Assembly (NCBI RefSeq): GCF_026625885.1
Contig: NZ_CP113068.1
Span: 2,604,001 to 2,668,000, forward strand
Direction of reading: 5' to 3'
From: Roseateles sp. SL47
GTDB taxonomy: Bacteria; Pseudomonadota; Gammaproteobacteria; Burkholderiales; Burkholderiaceae_C
DNA length: 64,000 nt
Part shown: positions 43,915 to 52,903 of the stretch, in pieces
How positions within the stretch are numbered: the first letter of the stretch is position 1
How the letters are laid out: the number at the start of each line of letters is the position of its first letter
Notes under the pieces: generated by a model
What the model saw: only the letters and a program-made list of their open reading frames with translations
Databases searched by the model: none
What the model was told of the DNA's origin: nothing
Made by a program: the position numbers and the translations under genes

Positions 43915-44061
43915 AGACGCCGCGCATGAAGCGCCAGCGTCTACCGCCGATTTACCAACTACTTGCGGGCGGTCAACAAGTACGGCTAAAGCGTTGCGGC
44001 TCCGATGATGCCCCCGGGCCGGCAAACGCCGGTGATCTCTGTGGGCTCTCGGAGTTTTTTC
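43915..44061 (+). promoter_or_regulatory. Structured 5' leader: SAM-II-like pseudoknot plus terminator/SD-masking stem
   Basis: Four nested elements. Stem A: AGACGC (43915-43920) with GCGTCT (43937-43942). Stem P1: ACCGCC (43943-43948) with GGCGGT (43968-43973). Within the P1 loop, after GATTTA, CAACTACTTG (43956-43965) pairs with CAAGTA (43977-43982) and GTTG (43993-43996), leaving CGGCTAAAGC bulged: an H-type pseudoknot. Then CTCCGA (44000-44005) pairs with TCGGAG (44049-44054), enclosing CCGGC-AAAC-GCCGG, and six T residues follow. That last stem is a terminator and also covers the GGAG Shine-Dalgarno of the next gene. The GATTTA loop and GCTAAA bases resemble the SAM-II riboswitch; the ligand is not proven. 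Confidence 0.55.
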
Positions 44062-44484
44062 ATGTCCGCTCGTCTCGCGCAGTTCGACACCCTGCTGTCC
44101 CGCCGTCGCGCCAAGTTGCCCGCCGCTGCCCCGCAATCCGCCACCCGCATCCTTCGTGATCCCTGGGGCGAGCCGGTCGCGGAATTCACGCAGTTTCCTT
44201 CCGACCTTGCACTGCTGAAAGCCGCTTACCGCCTGCAGGGCGATGACTGGATCGGCGTGCTGGCCGATGAGGCCCAGGGCCGTGGCCTGCATGCGGCGTG
44301 GCGCCTGGCGCTTCTGCGGGCTGACCTGCATGGCCGCCCGCGTCTGTCGGCCCAGGCGGGCCCGCAATGGCTCAGCGCCGCCGTGGAAGGGCGCCCCGGT
44401 GTTCGGCCATCCGGGCTGCGCCAGGCGTTGTGCGCCAGCGCCGTTCGCCATCTTTGGGCGACGGGTTGGAAGCTGGTGGGCTAA
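44062..44484 (+). CDS. Small unknown protein under a structured leader
   Basis: A 140-residue soluble protein beginning MSARLAQFDTLLSRRRAKLP. I do not recognise the family. It is rich in Ala, Leu and Arg and looks largely helical (DLALLKAAYRLQGDDWIGVL, LHAAWRLALLRADLHG). GGAG eight bases upstream fixes the ATG at 44062, and that GGAG is inside the last leader stem. Nothing else is coupled to it; 167 bp without visible features separate it from the convergent purM gene. Confidence 0.65.
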   Translation: MSARLAQFDTLLSRRRAKLPAAAPQSATRILRDPWGEPVAEFTQFPSDLALLKAAYRLQGDDWIGVLADEAQGRGLHAAWRLALLRADLHGRPRLSAQAGPQWLSAAVEGRPGVRPSGLRQALCASAVRHLWATGWKLVG

Positions 44485-44651
44485 GCCGGTCCGCCGCCAG
44501 GTGCCTGGTGACGAAGTGGACCGCCAGCGCGATGAAGCTTGTCACCACACTGGTGGGCCATGCTGCAACACCCCGCCCACCCGGCAGCGCGAGCAGCTTG
44601 ACCATCGTCAGCTAGATCCACGGCTCATTCAAAAGCGCAGATCAGTGGCGA

Positions 44652-45782
44652 TCAACGCAACTGCAGATCGTCATCGCCAAAGCGGATGTTCAGCGGTTCG
44701 ATCAGCAGTTGCTTCTCGCCCGCTTCCACCTGACCCGCCACCCAGGCGTCAATGCCACAGGCCTTGGAAATCTCCACCACCTTGGCCGCCTGGTCCGCCT
44801 CCACAAACAGCGCAAAACCCGCACCCATGTTGAGGGTGGAATAGGCCTCGCGGTCATCCTGCTGTGCATGTTGCTGGATGAACTTCAGCACCGGCGTCAC
44901 CGGCGGCACGGTGTGGATGCGGTAAGTGAATTTGCCCGGGTGGCGCAGCAGCTTGCGCCAGCCGTGGCCGGTGATGTTGGCGCAGTAGTGCGGCGTGATG
45001 CCAGCCTTGTAAAGCGCCTCGGTGACCGGCGAATAGAGCGTCGTGGGGGCCAGCAGGGCGTCGCCATAGGTGAGGCCGGGCTGCACTTCGGTGAGGTAGC
45101 CCTGCGGCAGACGTTCGATCAGCTTGCGGGCCAGGCTCAGGCCGTTGGCATGGATGCCGCTGGAGGCCAGCAGCACGATGGCGTCGCCGTCGGCCAGCTT
45201 GTCGCCCACGGACAGGCGCTCTTTCGGGTTGATCAGGCCGGTGCAGGAGGCGGCCAGGTCGATCCGCCCCGCTTCGACGATGCCGGCCAGCGCCGGCGTC
45301 TCGCCGCCGCCCCAGGCCACCTGGCAGGTGTCGCAGGCCTTCTTCCAGCCGGCCACCAGGGCCTGGGCCCGTTGGGCGTCGCCAAACCAGTCCGAACCAC
45401 CGGCCGCCCAGTAGGCCTGCACCACCAGCGGGGTGGCGCCGACGGTGATCAGGTCGTTCACCGCCATGGCGATGGTGTCCTGTGCAATGCCGTCGTAGTA
45501 GCTCTTGCCGGTCAGCGTGGCCATTTCATCGGCCACGAGGGCCTTGGAACCCAGGCATTCGACGATGGACGCCATGTAGAACGGACCCACGTCCACCACA
45601 TAGGCGGATTCGCCGCGCGAGGCCTTGACCTCGGTAAAGCCATGCGCGGCCAGGTGGCCTGCCGTGGCAGCGGCGGCGCGCTGGGCGCTGACCTTGAGCG
45701 GATCGATCAGGTCGTAATTGACACCGGCCTGCTCATAGCTCAGGGTGCCGGAGGAGGAATCTTGGGGGGCGTGGGTGCTCAT
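44652..45782 (-). CDS. purM: AIR synthase (phosphoribosylformylglycinamidine cyclo-ligase), PurM family
   Basis: A 376-residue enzyme that closes the imidazole ring in purine synthesis, using ATP. The conserved opening YEQAGVNYDLIDPLK, the metal/ATP loop DTIAMAVNDLITVGATPL, GGGETPALAG and SSGIHANGLSLARKL are present, as is NMGAGFALFV near the end. It is about 30 residues longer than the common PurM and its motifs are of a divergent branch (GVNYD rather than GVDID), so a second, paralogous copy elsewhere in the genome is possible. Divergent from dnaX across 96 bp that contain a perfect 14-bp palindrome. Confidence 0.88.
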   Translation of the reverse strand: MSTHAPQDSSSGTLSYEQAGVNYDLIDPLKVSAQRAAAATAGHLAAHGFTEVKASRGESAYVVDVGPFYMASIVECLGSKALVADEMATLTGKSYYDGIAQDTIAMAVNDLITVGATPLVVQAYWAAGGSDWFGDAQRAQALVAGWKKACDTCQVAWGGGETPALAGIVEAGRIDLAASCTGLINPKERLSVGDKLADGDAIVLLASSGIHANGLSLARKLIERLPQGYLTEVQPGLTYGDALLAPTTLYSPVTEALYKAGITPHYCANITGHGWRKLLRHPGKFTYRIHTVPPVTPVLKFIQQHAQQDDREAYSTLNMGAGFALFVEADQAAKVVEISKACGIDAWVAGQVEAGEKQLLIEPLNIRFGDDDLQLR

Positions 45783-45824
45783 GGGCGGTGATTATCCGTC
45801 ACCTCTACTGACAAACCCTGGTCA

Positions 45825-45838
45825 ACCGGTCGACCGGT
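45825..45838. promoter_or_regulatory. 14-bp palindrome between purM and dnaX
   Basis: ACCGGTCGACCGGT is a perfect palindrome in the short divergent promoter region, about 27 bp upstream of the putative dnaX -10 box. A repressor site for one or both genes is possible. Confidence 0.4.
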
Positions 45839-45864
45839 CCGGTCATCACGTCAGGCGCCCCCCG

Positions 45865-45870
45865 TAGAAT
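45865..45870 (+). promoter_or_regulatory. Putative dnaX -10 box
   Basis: TAGAAT ends nine bases before the dnaX ATG. With usual spacing transcription would start within about two bases of the ATG, and no Shine-Dalgarno is visible, so dnaX may be translated from a leaderless or nearly leaderless mRNA. Confidence 0.4.
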
Positions 45871-45878
45871 GCCGCGCC

Positions 45879-48821
45879 ATGAGTTACCAGGTCCTCGCAC
45901 GCAAGTACCGCTCCCGTACCTTCGAGGAGCTGATGGGTCAGGAGCATGTGGTGCAGGCCCTGGCCAATGCACTCACGCAGCAACGGCTGCACCATGCCTA
46001 CCTGTTCACCGGCACCCGGGGGGTGGGCAAGACGTCCGTCTCCCGAATCCTCGCCAAAAGCCTGAACTGTCTGGGGCCTGACGGCCAGGGCGGCATCACC
46101 GCCCACCCCTGCGGCGTCTGTGACGCCTGCCGGGACATCGATGCTGGCCGCTTTGTGGACTATGTGGAGCTGGACGCCGCCTCCAACCGGGGTGTGGAAG
46201 AAATCTCCCAGCTGCTGGACCAGTCGGTCTACAAGCCGGTGGTGGGGCGCTTCAAGGTCTACATGATCGACGAAGTGCACATGCTCTCCAACACCGCCTT
46301 CAACGCGATGCTGAAGACGCTGGAGGAGCCGCCGGACTATCTGAAGTTCGTGCTGGCCACGACCGATCCGCAGAAGGTGCCGGTCACGGTGCTGTCGCGC
46401 TGCCTGCAGTTCAACCTGCGGCCGATGGCCCCTCAGACGGTGCTGGAGCATCTGACCAAGGTCTTGAACATCGAGCAGGTCCCTGCCGAGCCGGGCGCGC
46501 TGCGCCTGCTGGCGCGGGCGGCACGAGGCTCGATGCGGGACGCGCTCTCGCTCACCGACCAGGCGATTGCCTTCGGCTCTGGCGAGCTGAAGGAAGCCGG
46601 CGTGCGGCAGATGCTGGGCAGTGTGGATCGCGGCCATGTGGTGGGCATTCTGCAAGCGCTGGTGGCCGGCGACGGTGCCGCGCTGGTGGGCGCTTCCGAC
46701 CGGCTGCGCAACATGGGCCTGTCGGCGGGGGGTACGCTGGAAGATCTGGCGGTGGCCTTGCAGCATCTGGCCGTGGCCCAGGCGGCGCCTGGTGCGCTGG
46801 ATGCCAGCGACCCGGATCTGGCGGAGTTGCTGCCCCTGGCCGGCCAACTGCCGCCCGACGAAATTCAGCTGATGTACAGCATGGCGCTGCATGGCCGGCA
46901 GGAGCTGCCGCTGGCGCCGGACGAATACGCCGGCCTCACGATGGTGCTGCTGCGCATGATGGCGTTCCGGCCTGAGGGCGGTGCGCCGCGCGGGACTGGG
47001 CTGCCAGACGGTGGGGCGAAACCAACGGGTGTGACAGGCGGGGCTGGTGCGACTGGTGCGACTGGTGCGGCTAGCGGATCAGGTGCAACCGGAGCCGCTG
47101 GAGCTTCAGGAACCGGGGTGGGGCCGTCGGCGCGTGGTGTGCAGGGGGGCGCTTCGATGGGGGGCCATGCGGGGGCTCCCGTGGCGCCACGCGGTGCCGT
47201 GCACGCTTCAGACACCGCAGGTGCCACAACGCCAACGACGGTGTCCGGATCGCCCGCCGCGTCAACGACGGGGTCTGCCGAGCCCGCGACGGTGTCTGCC
47301 GAGCCCGCGACGACTGCAGCGACGGAGACTTCGGCAGCATCGGCTCCATCAATGGCCGATGCATCGTCGGCCCCGACCTCGACCTCGACCTCGACCTCGA
47401 CCTCGACCCCGACCCCGACCTCAGCCTCAGCCTCAGCCTCAGCCTCTGGGGCGACCCTCGGCGTTGATTCCAAGGGTGAGGCTGGTATTTCAGGTGCTCA
47501 TCACGAAGCCCAGGCTCAGGCAAACACCGACGCTGCCGCTGACATGCGGTCTGGGGCCACTTCGACCGCTTCGCAACAGCATGCGGCCGCTGGTTCCGAC
47601 GGCGCCGCCGGAAGCGACGAGGGATCGCTCCCGTCCCGTGAATCGATCGCGTCATCCGAATCGGCTGGAGCGGCCGGATCGAACGGATCGAACGGATCGA
47701 CCGAACCGACCGAACCGACCGAACCGACCCAACCGACCCAACCCGCCAAGCCGATCGAGGCTGACTCGGGCCCATCAACGCAGGCTGCGGCCGAAGGCTC
47801 GCAACGATCCGACACGCCAGCCGCAGCCCCGTCGGCTGCGGACGTTCCCCCGTGGGAAGACGCGCCTTTGCCCACCGAGGCTGAGCGCGCTCAAGCGGCC
47901 CACACCGAGGCCAGAGGCTCACGCGGCCACGCGGCAGCCACGCCTGCTGCTACCCCTGTGGCACCAACCGCTGCCGCCGCTGCCACCCCTGCCGCCCCTG
48001 CCGCCCCTGCCGCCGCTGCCGCCGCTGCCGCCCCTGCCCGTGCCTCCACCGAAGGCACCGGAGCCTCCCCAAGCCCCTCCCAAGGTTCCCGCTCCGGCCC
48101 CCTCCGCGCGGCCCCTGCAGGCGCCCCAGCCACCCGCTTCAGCGACCGCCTGCGGCCTCGCGCTGCGCCTGTGCAATCGGCAGAACCTGCTGAGCCGGTG
48201 GAACCGCCCGAAGACCTCTCTCCCCCGCACGATGATGACGGCGCGCCGCCGTGGCTCGACGTCCCTCCGCCTTCTGACGAGGAAATGAGCGTCGGCTCCT
48301 CCATGCTGGACGACGACCTCGACCACGACCTGGCCATGGGAGGTGAAGGCGGCGCACACGGCGGCGCACGAGGCCAGGCGGGCGAGGGCATCTACCTCTC
48401 CACCGCCGTGGAAGAAGTGACTCTGGTGCCCACCGCCAGCGGTGAGCGCTGGGCCGAACTGGTGCCCCAACTGGGCCTGAACGCCCTGGCGCGCGAACTG
48501 GCGCTGCAGGCCGAATGCCTGTCCATCGACGATCAGGCCTCGCCGCAACGCTGGTGCTTCCGGGTGGAGCGCGAGTCGCTGCGCCAGCCGGCGCTGCAGG
48601 ACAAGCTGCAGGCCGCGCTGTCCGCCCACCTGAACACGCCGGTCCAACTCGACATCGAACCAGGCCGCGCCACCGACTCACCGGCGCTGCGCGATACCAT
48701 GGCAGCCCGTGCGCGCCAACGCCGCGCTGAAACCATCATTCTCGAAGACCCCGAGGTCCAGCAGTTGCTGGCGCAGTTCAAGACTGCGCGCATCCTGCCG
48801 GGGTCCATCAAACCTCTCTGA
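45879..48821 (+). CDS. dnaX: DNA polymerase III subunit gamma/tau with very long linker
   Basis: A 980-residue clamp-loader subunit. Residues 1-370 are the AAA+ core: [20 protein letters not shown], Walker [19 protein letters not shown], zinc cluster C-x8-C-x2-C-x2-C region [13 protein letters not shown], Walker [11 protein letters not shown] and SRC in [12 protein letters not shown]. Residues about 370-800 are low-complexity Ala/Ser/Thr/Pro/Glu sequence with hexanucleotide and nonanucleotide repeats. Residues 840-980 form the tau C-terminal domain that contacts the polymerase ([20 protein letters not shown]). E. coli DnaX is 643 residues, so the linker is greatly expanded. No A-rich slippery heptamer for making gamma was seen. 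Heads a dnaX-ybaB-recR cluster. Confidence 0.96.
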   Translation: MSYQVLARKYRSRTFEELMGQEHVVQALANALTQQRLHHAYLFTGTRGVGKTSVSRILAKSLNCLGPDGQGGITAHPCGVCDACRDIDAGRFVDYVELDAASNRGVEEISQLLDQSVYKPVVGRFKVYMIDEVHMLSNTAFNAMLKTLEEPPDYLKFVLATTDPQKVPVTVLSRCLQFNLRPMAPQTVLEHLTKVLNIEQVPAEPGALRLLARAARGSMRDALSLTDQAIAFGSGELKEAGVRQMLGSVDRGHVVGILQALVAGDGAALVGASDRLRNMGLSAGGTLEDLAVALQHLAVAQAAPGALDASDPDLAELLPLAGQLPPDEIQLMYSMALHGRQELPLAPDEYAGLTMVLLRMMAFRPEGGAPRGTGLPDGGAKPTGVTGGAGATGATGAASGSGATGAAGASGTGVGPSARGVQGGASMGGHAGAPVAPRGAVHASDTAGATTPTTVSGSPAASTTGSAEPATVSAEPATTAATETSAASAPSMADASSAPTSTSTSTSTSTPTPTSASASASASGATLGVDSKGEAGISGAHHEAQAQANTDAAADMRSGATSTASQQHAAAGSDGAAGSDEGSLPSRESIASSESAGAAGSNGSNGSTEPTEPTEPTQPTQPAKPIEADSGPSTQAAAEGSQRSDTPAAAPSAADVPPWEDAPLPTEAERAQAAHTEARGSRGHAAATPAATPVAPTAAAAATPAAPAAPAAAAAAAAPARASTEGTGASPSPSQGSRSGPLRAAPAGAPATRFSDRLRPRAAPVQSAEPAEPVEPPEDLSPPHDDDGAPPWLDVPPPSDEEMSVGSSMLDDDLDHDLAMGGEGGAHGGARGQAGEGIYLSTAVEEVTLVPTASGERWAELVPQLGLNALARELALQAECLSIDDQASPQRWCFRVERESLRQPALQDKLQAALSAHLNTPVQLDIEPGRATDSPALRDTMAARARQRRAETIILEDPEVQQLLAQFKTARILPGSIKPL
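47375..47446 (+). repeat. Hexanucleotide repeat in dnaX
   Basis: GACCTC/GACCCC/AGCCTC units repeated twelve times, giving a Thr-Ser/Thr-Pro/Ser-Ala tract in the DnaX linker. Confidence 0.85.
47681..47747 (+). repeat. Nonanucleotide repeat in dnaX
   Basis: GAACGGATC twice, then GAACCGACC three times and CAACCGACC/CAACCCGCC, giving Asn-Gly-Ser and Thr-Glu-Pro/Thr-Gln-Pro triplets in the DnaX linker. Confidence 0.8.
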
Positions 48822-48840
48822 ACCGACAAGGATCACCATC

Positions 48841-49167
48841 ATGATGAAGGGTCAACTCGCAGGCCTGATGAAGCAGGCCCAGGCGATGCAGGACAACCTG
48901 AAGCGCGCCCAGGAAGAACTGGGCAACATCGAGGTCGAGGGCCAGTCCGGCGCCGGCCTGGTGAAGGTCACCATGACCTGCAAGCATGACGTCAAGCGCG
49001 TCGCCATCGACCCCAGCCTGCTGTCCGACGACAAAGACATGCTGGAAGACCTGGTGGCCGCCGCCTTCAACGACGCGGTGCGCCGTGCCGAAGAAGTCAG
49101 CCAGGAAAAGATGGGCAAGCTGACGGCCGGCATGCCGCTGCCTCCCGGCATGAAGTTCCCGTTCTGA
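48841..49167 (+). CDS. ybaB: YbaB/EbfC family nucleoid-associated protein
   Basis: A 108-residue dimeric DNA-binding protein. It begins [21 protein letters not shown] and has the conserved [23 protein letters not shown] and the C-terminal [23 protein letters not shown] nine bases upstream supports the ATG. It lies 19 bp after dnaX and 10 bp before recR, the widely conserved order; it probably shares their transcript. Confidence 0.96.
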   Translation: MMKGQLAGLMKQAQAMQDNLKRAQEELGNIEVEGQSGAGLVKVTMTCKHDVKRVAIDPSLLSDDKDMLEDLVAAAFNDAVRRAEEVSQEKMGKLTAGMPLPPGMKFPF

Positions 49168-49177
49168 TCGCCCCCTG

Positions 49178-49765
49178 GTGAGCGCGCTCGAACAACTGAT
49201 CGAGGCATTGCGGCGCCTGCCGGGCGTGGGCCAGAAATCGGCTCAGCGCATGGCCTACCACCTGCTGCAGCACGACCGTGCTGGCGCCGATGCGTTGGCG
49301 CGTGCGCTGCAGGAGGCGGCGCGCAACGTGCGTCATTGCGAGCGCTGCCACACCTTCAGCGAAACCCCGCTGTGCAAAATCTGCCAGGACACGCACCGGG
49401 ATGCCCGGCTGCTGTGTGTGGTGGAGTCGCCGGCCGATCAGGCCGCCATGGAACGCACGGCCTCCTATCACGGCTATTACTTCGTGCTGCAGGGGCGCAT
49501 CAGCCCGCTGGACGGCATCGGCACCCGAGAGATCGGCGTGGCACCGTTGCTGGAGCGGGCCACCGACGGGCAGGTGGAAGAAGTGATCCTCGCCACCAGC
49601 TTCACGGCTGAAGGGGAGGCCACCGCCCATGTGCTGGCCGAGGCGCTCAAGGCGCGCGGCTTGCGCAGCACCCGGCTGGCACGCGGTGTGCCGGTGGGCA
49701 GTGAGCTGGAATATGTGGATCTGGGCACTATTGCCCATGCCTTGGTGGACCGGAGACCGTCATGA
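49178..49765 (+). CDS. recR: Recombination mediator RecR
   Basis: A 195-residue protein that with RecFO loads RecA on gapped DNA. Helix-hairpin-helix [20 protein letters not shown], zinc finger C-x2-C-x8-C-x2-C ([19 protein letters not shown]) and the Toprim domain ([37 protein letters not shown]) are intact. It uses a GTG start. Its stop overlaps the MAPEG gene by ATGA. Confidence 0.96.
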   Translation: MSALEQLIEALRRLPGVGQKSAQRMAYHLLQHDRAGADALARALQEAARNVRHCERCHTFSETPLCKICQDTHRDARLLCVVESPADQAAMERTASYHGYYFVLQGRISPLDGIGTREIGVAPLLERATDGQVEEVILATSFTAEGEATAHVLAEALKARGLRSTRLARGVPVGSELEYVDLGTIAHALVDRRPS

Positions 49766-50151
49766 CCGTGGCCAATTACTGCATCATCGTGGCGGCCCTG
49801 CTGCCGGTGGTTTGTGCCGCAATGGCCAAGTCCAGGGGGTATGGGCGGCGGCGCAGCGAAGGCGGATTTGACAACCACGACCCCCGCAGCTGGCTCAACC
49901 GCCAGACCGGCTGGCAGGCCCGCGCCAATGCGGCGCAGGCCAATGGCTTCGAGGCCCTGCCGATCTTTGTGGCCGGTGTGCTGGCGGCCCAGCAGATGCA
50001 TCTCGATCAAGGCCGCATCGATCTGCTGGCCCTGACCTTCATCGCCCTGCGGGTCATTTTCATCGGCCTGTATCTGGCGGACCTGGCGGCCCTGCGCAGC
50101 CTGGTGTGGGCGCTGGGGTTGCTGACGTCGATAGCCCTGTTTTTTGTCTGA
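49762..50151 (+). CDS. MAPEG family membrane protein
   Basis: A 129-residue protein with four membrane segments and the MAPEG pattern ([34 protein letters not shown], quoted here as [20 protein letters not shown]). Members include glutathione transferases and leukotriene-synthase relatives, but bacterial ones mostly have no known role. Coupled to recR by ATGA and ended by a bidirectional terminator. Confidence 0.88.
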   Translation: MTVANYCIIVAALLPVVCAAMAKSRGYGRRRSEGGFDNHDPRSWLNRQTGWQARANAAQANGFEALPIFVAGVLAAQQMHLDQGRIDLLALTFIALRVIFIGLYLADLAALRSLVWALGLLTSIALFFV

Positions 50152-50188
50152 GCGGGCGCGGCGATTCGCTGCCGGCCAGACACCCAAA

Positions 50189-50214
50189 AAGGCGCTCCGA
50201 GGAGCGCCTTTTTT
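50189..50214. terminator. Bidirectional terminator between the recR operon and mltD
   Basis: AAGGCGCTCC, GA, GGAGCGCCTT with six T residues on the plus side (50209-50214) and five on the minus side. It serves two convergent transcripts. Confidence 0.88.
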
Positions 50215-50285
50215 GCGGGTGTGCGGCCCGATCGCCCACGCTGCCGGGCGGGCCTGAGCTGACGCTCTGGATGCCGTTTCTGGCC

Positions 50286-52100
50286 TCAGCGCAGGCTGGA
50301 GGCCGTTGTGGTCTTGGTGGACGCTACCGTGCCGCCGCCATTGCGGCTGCTGGCCACACGGGCACCCGTCGCCTTGCTGTTGCTGTTGCTGGTGCTGGTG
50401 CTCCGCGGGCCCTTGGCCGCCACCTTGGTCGGCGTGCGGGTAGCCGTGGGGCGGGCCGACTTGCCCGCGCCCTTGGACCTGCTGTTGGCCGCGCTGTTGG
50501 CCCCACTGTTGGTGCCGGCGGAAGCGGTGGAGTTGTCCGCCAGGACGGCCTGGTTCTCCCTCAAGTACACCACCACCGCCTGCCCCGGCTTGAAGCTGGC
50601 TTTGGTGCTCACCCGGTTCCACTGCGCCACCTGGGTGGTCCCCAGCCGATAGCGGCGAGCTACGGTGGCCACGGTGTCGCCCCGGCCGGCCTTGAGCGTC
50701 ACCCGACGCAGCGGCGGCACATCCGGCGCAAACATGATGCTGGCGTTGTCGGCCAGATGCTCCGAAACGTCCTTGTCCCGGGAGGCATTGCGAGGCACCA
50801 GCAGCGTCGAGCCCTGCTTGACCAGCATGCGCGCCGGAATGCGGTTGATCTCGCGCAGGCCGGTTTCGCTCATGCCCACCTGCCTGGCGGCATCGGCGGG
50901 CTTCATCGTGCGGGGCACCACCCAGGCGGTCCAGGTGGCCAGCGGGCCCCGGTGCTTCTCGAGGTTGGCCACGAAGGTGCTGGCGTTGTCGTAAGGCAGC
51001 AGGATCTGGCCGCTGCTGGCCGCCAGAATCACCGGCTTGTTCATCTGCGGATTGAACTGGCGGAAGGTTTCTTCATCCAGCGCGGCCAGTTGCGCCGCCA
51101 GGCTCACGTCGATGTCCCTGTCGATGTTGACCGACAGGAAATACGGGTGGTTTTCCACCGCCGGCAGCTCCAACCCGAAGGTTTCCGGATGCATGACGAT
51201 GTTCTTGATCGCCTGCAGCTTGGGCAGGTAATAGCGGGTTTCATCCGGCATGCGGATGTTGTCGTAATCCGCCGGCAGGCCCAGTTTCTGATTGCGGGCC
51301 ACCGCGCGAGAGACATTGCCCTGGCCCCAGTTGTAGGCGGCCAGCGCCAGTTGCCAGTCACCATCGAACATCTTGTTCAGGCGCTGCAGATAATCCAGTG
51401 CAGCGCGGGTGGAGGCCAGCACGTCACGGCGGTCGTCGCGGAAGATGTTCTGCTTGAGGTCGAAGTCGCGGCCGGTGGCAGGCATGAATTGCCACATGCC
51501 CACCGCCTTGGCGTTGGACTGGGCATCGGCGCGGAAGGCGCTTTCCACAAACGGCAGCAAGGCCAGTTCCATCGGCATGCCGCGTTTTTCCACCTCTTCC
51601 ACCACATGGTAGAGATACAGGCTGCCACGGCCCGTCATGCGCGCCACATAGTCCGGGCGGGTGCTGTACCAGTCTTCCGCCTTGCGGACCAGGTCGTTGT
51701 CCAGCTCCGGCATGGCCATGCCCGCGCGGACGCGCGACCACAGGTCCGCGTGGGTCTTGGGCGCGTCCAGATCCACCTTCTGGCCGGGATTGAGGTTGTC
51801 TTCCAGCAGCACGTCCAGCTTCTCTTCCGGCGCGGGCAAGCCGGAAGCCGCAGCGGCAGCAGCCACGGCCACCTTGGGCATCGGGGCGGCATCCATGCCG
51901 GGCACGGCCGCGCCCGAGGCGGCCACCTGCGGCGCTGTCCCGGCGTCAGCGGCGCCGGCCTGGAGGGGGCGCGGCACGCCGGCACAGGCGGCAAGGGCCA
52001 GCGATACCAGCACCGTCAGCAGGCTCAGGGCCGGACGGCCCGAAGTGCGCTGGACGGACGAAAAGAAGGCGGGGGCGGAGAGGCGGGGAAATCGATTCAT
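50286..52100 (-). CDS. mltD: Membrane-bound lytic murein transglycosylase D
   Basis: A 604-residue cell-wall enzyme that cleaves peptidoglycan glycan strands to anhydro-muropeptides. A hydrophobic signal with SLALAACAG (possible lipobox LAAC) is at residues 15-45; the goose-lysozyme-like SLT domain has the catalytic Glu in LLPFVESAFRADAQS and GMWQFMPATGRDF; two LysM motifs follow (TAWVVPRTMKPADAARQVG and LKAGRGDTVATVARRYRLG). The last 90 residues are Ser/Thr/Asn/Ala/Lys low complexity. The ATG at 52100 overlaps the gloB stop by ATGA, fixing the start; the gloB-mltD order is common in betaproteobacteria. Confidence 0.94.
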   Translation of the reverse strand: MNRFPRLSAPAFFSSVQRTSGRPALSLLTVLVSLALAACAGVPRPLQAGAADAGTAPQVAASGAAVPGMDAAPMPKVAVAAAAAASGLPAPEEKLDVLLEDNLNPGQKVDLDAPKTHADLWSRVRAGMAMPELDNDLVRKAEDWYSTRPDYVARMTGRGSLYLYHVVEEVEKRGMPMELALLPFVESAFRADAQSNAKAVGMWQFMPATGRDFDLKQNIFRDDRRDVLASTRAALDYLQRLNKMFDGDWQLALAAYNWGQGNVSRAVARNQKLGLPADYDNIRMPDETRYYLPKLQAIKNIVMHPETFGLELPAVENHPYFLSVNIDRDIDVSLAAQLAALDEETFRQFNPQMNKPVILAASSGQILLPYDNASTFVANLEKHRGPLATWTAWVVPRTMKPADAARQVGMSETGLREINRIPARMLVKQGSTLLVPRNASRDKDVSEHLADNASIMFAPDVPPLRRVTLKAGRGDTVATVARRYRLGTTQVAQWNRVSTKASFKPGQAVVVYLRENQAVLADNSTASAGTNSGANSAANSRSKGAGKSARPTATRTPTKVAAKGPRSTSTSNSNSKATGARVASSRNGGGTVASTKTTTASSLR

Positions 52101-52891
52101 CGGAATTCGTTCTTCCATTGGCGCAGGGCGGCAAGCACCGATGCAGGTTCAGGGCCGACGCGCGGATCGAAGTGCTGCGCAGCCTGCCGGACTGAAGCGT
52201 GGTGGCAGCGCAGGAAGGGGTTGATCTGGAGCTCCAGCGACAGCGTGGAGGGCAGGGTGGGCCGATGCTCGGCACGGACGGCCTGGCACCATGCCTCGTG
52301 CTGAGTGATGGCCTCGTTCTCGGGCTCGACTGTCCGTGCAAAACGCAGATTGGACAAGGTGTATTCATGCGCACAGCACACACGGGTGCTGGCCGGCAGG
52401 GCGGCGAGGCGGCTCAACGAGGCCTGCATCTGGGCCGCCGTCCCTTCGAACAAGCGGCCGCAGCCGGCGGAGAACAGCGTGTCGCCGCAGAACAGCACCG
52501 GGCCAGCGGTGGCGTCACTGCCCCCCGCCCCAGGCAGGAAAAAGGCGATATGGCCGGCCGTGTGGCCAGGGACATCGACCACTTCAATCCGGTGGCCCAA
52601 CAGCTCAAAGTGGTCGCCTCCCACCAGCGGATGAATGGGCACTGGCATCTTTTCATGGGCGGGACCCCAGATCCTGGCGCCAGGGCTCAGGAATTCCGTC
52701 AGTTCCGACAGGCCTCCGACATGATCGCCATGATGGTGCGTCACTAGAATGCCCTGCAGCTGAAGTCCCCGGGCCTGCAGCGCCTCCGTGACGGGGGCGG
52801 CCTGGCCCGGGTCCACGACAAAGGCCTGCCTGCCGTTGTGCAGCAGCCAGATGTAGTTGTCGGTGAAGGCAGGAAGGGCGATCAGTTCCAT
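52097..52891 (-). CDS. gloB: Hydroxyacylglutathione hydrolase (glyoxalase II)
   Basis: A 264-residue metallo-beta-lactamase-fold enzyme that splits lactoylglutathione to lactate and glutathione. It starts MELIALPAFTDNYIWLLH, has the metal motif TH-HHGDH (VTHHHGDHVGG), HTAGHIAFF, LFCGDTLFSAGCGRLFEG and the C-terminal CAHEYTLSNLRFA with HNPFLR-like INPFLRC. The ATG at 52891 is used rather than an upstream TTG. Divergent from the methyltransferase gene with only 12 bp between starts. Confidence 0.96.
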   Translation of the reverse strand: MELIALPAFTDNYIWLLHNGRQAFVVDPGQAAPVTEALQARGLQLQGILVTHHHGDHVGGLSELTEFLSPGARIWGPAHEKMPVPIHPLVGGDHFELLGHRIEVVDVPGHTAGHIAFFLPGAGGSDATAGPVLFCGDTLFSAGCGRLFEGTAAQMQASLSRLAALPASTRVCCAHEYTLSNLRFARTVEPENEAITQHEAWCQAVRAEHRPTLPSTLSLELQINPFLRCHHASVRQAAQHFDPRVGPEPASVLAALRQWKNEFR

Positions 52892-52903
52892 GCGGTCCAA
52901 GCA

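Noticed and set aside
43926..44159. Open frame MKRQRLPPIYQLL across the structured leader considered as a coding gene.
   Set aside because: The same bases form consecutive stems, a pseudoknot and a terminator, and the frame runs into the next gene in another phase without conserved motifs.
47047..48288. Long Pro/Arg-rich frame overlapping dnaX in another phase, considered as an overlapping gene or frameshift product.
   Set aside because: Its composition is the direct result of repeats read out of frame; no slippery heptamer lies near the end of the AAA+ core.
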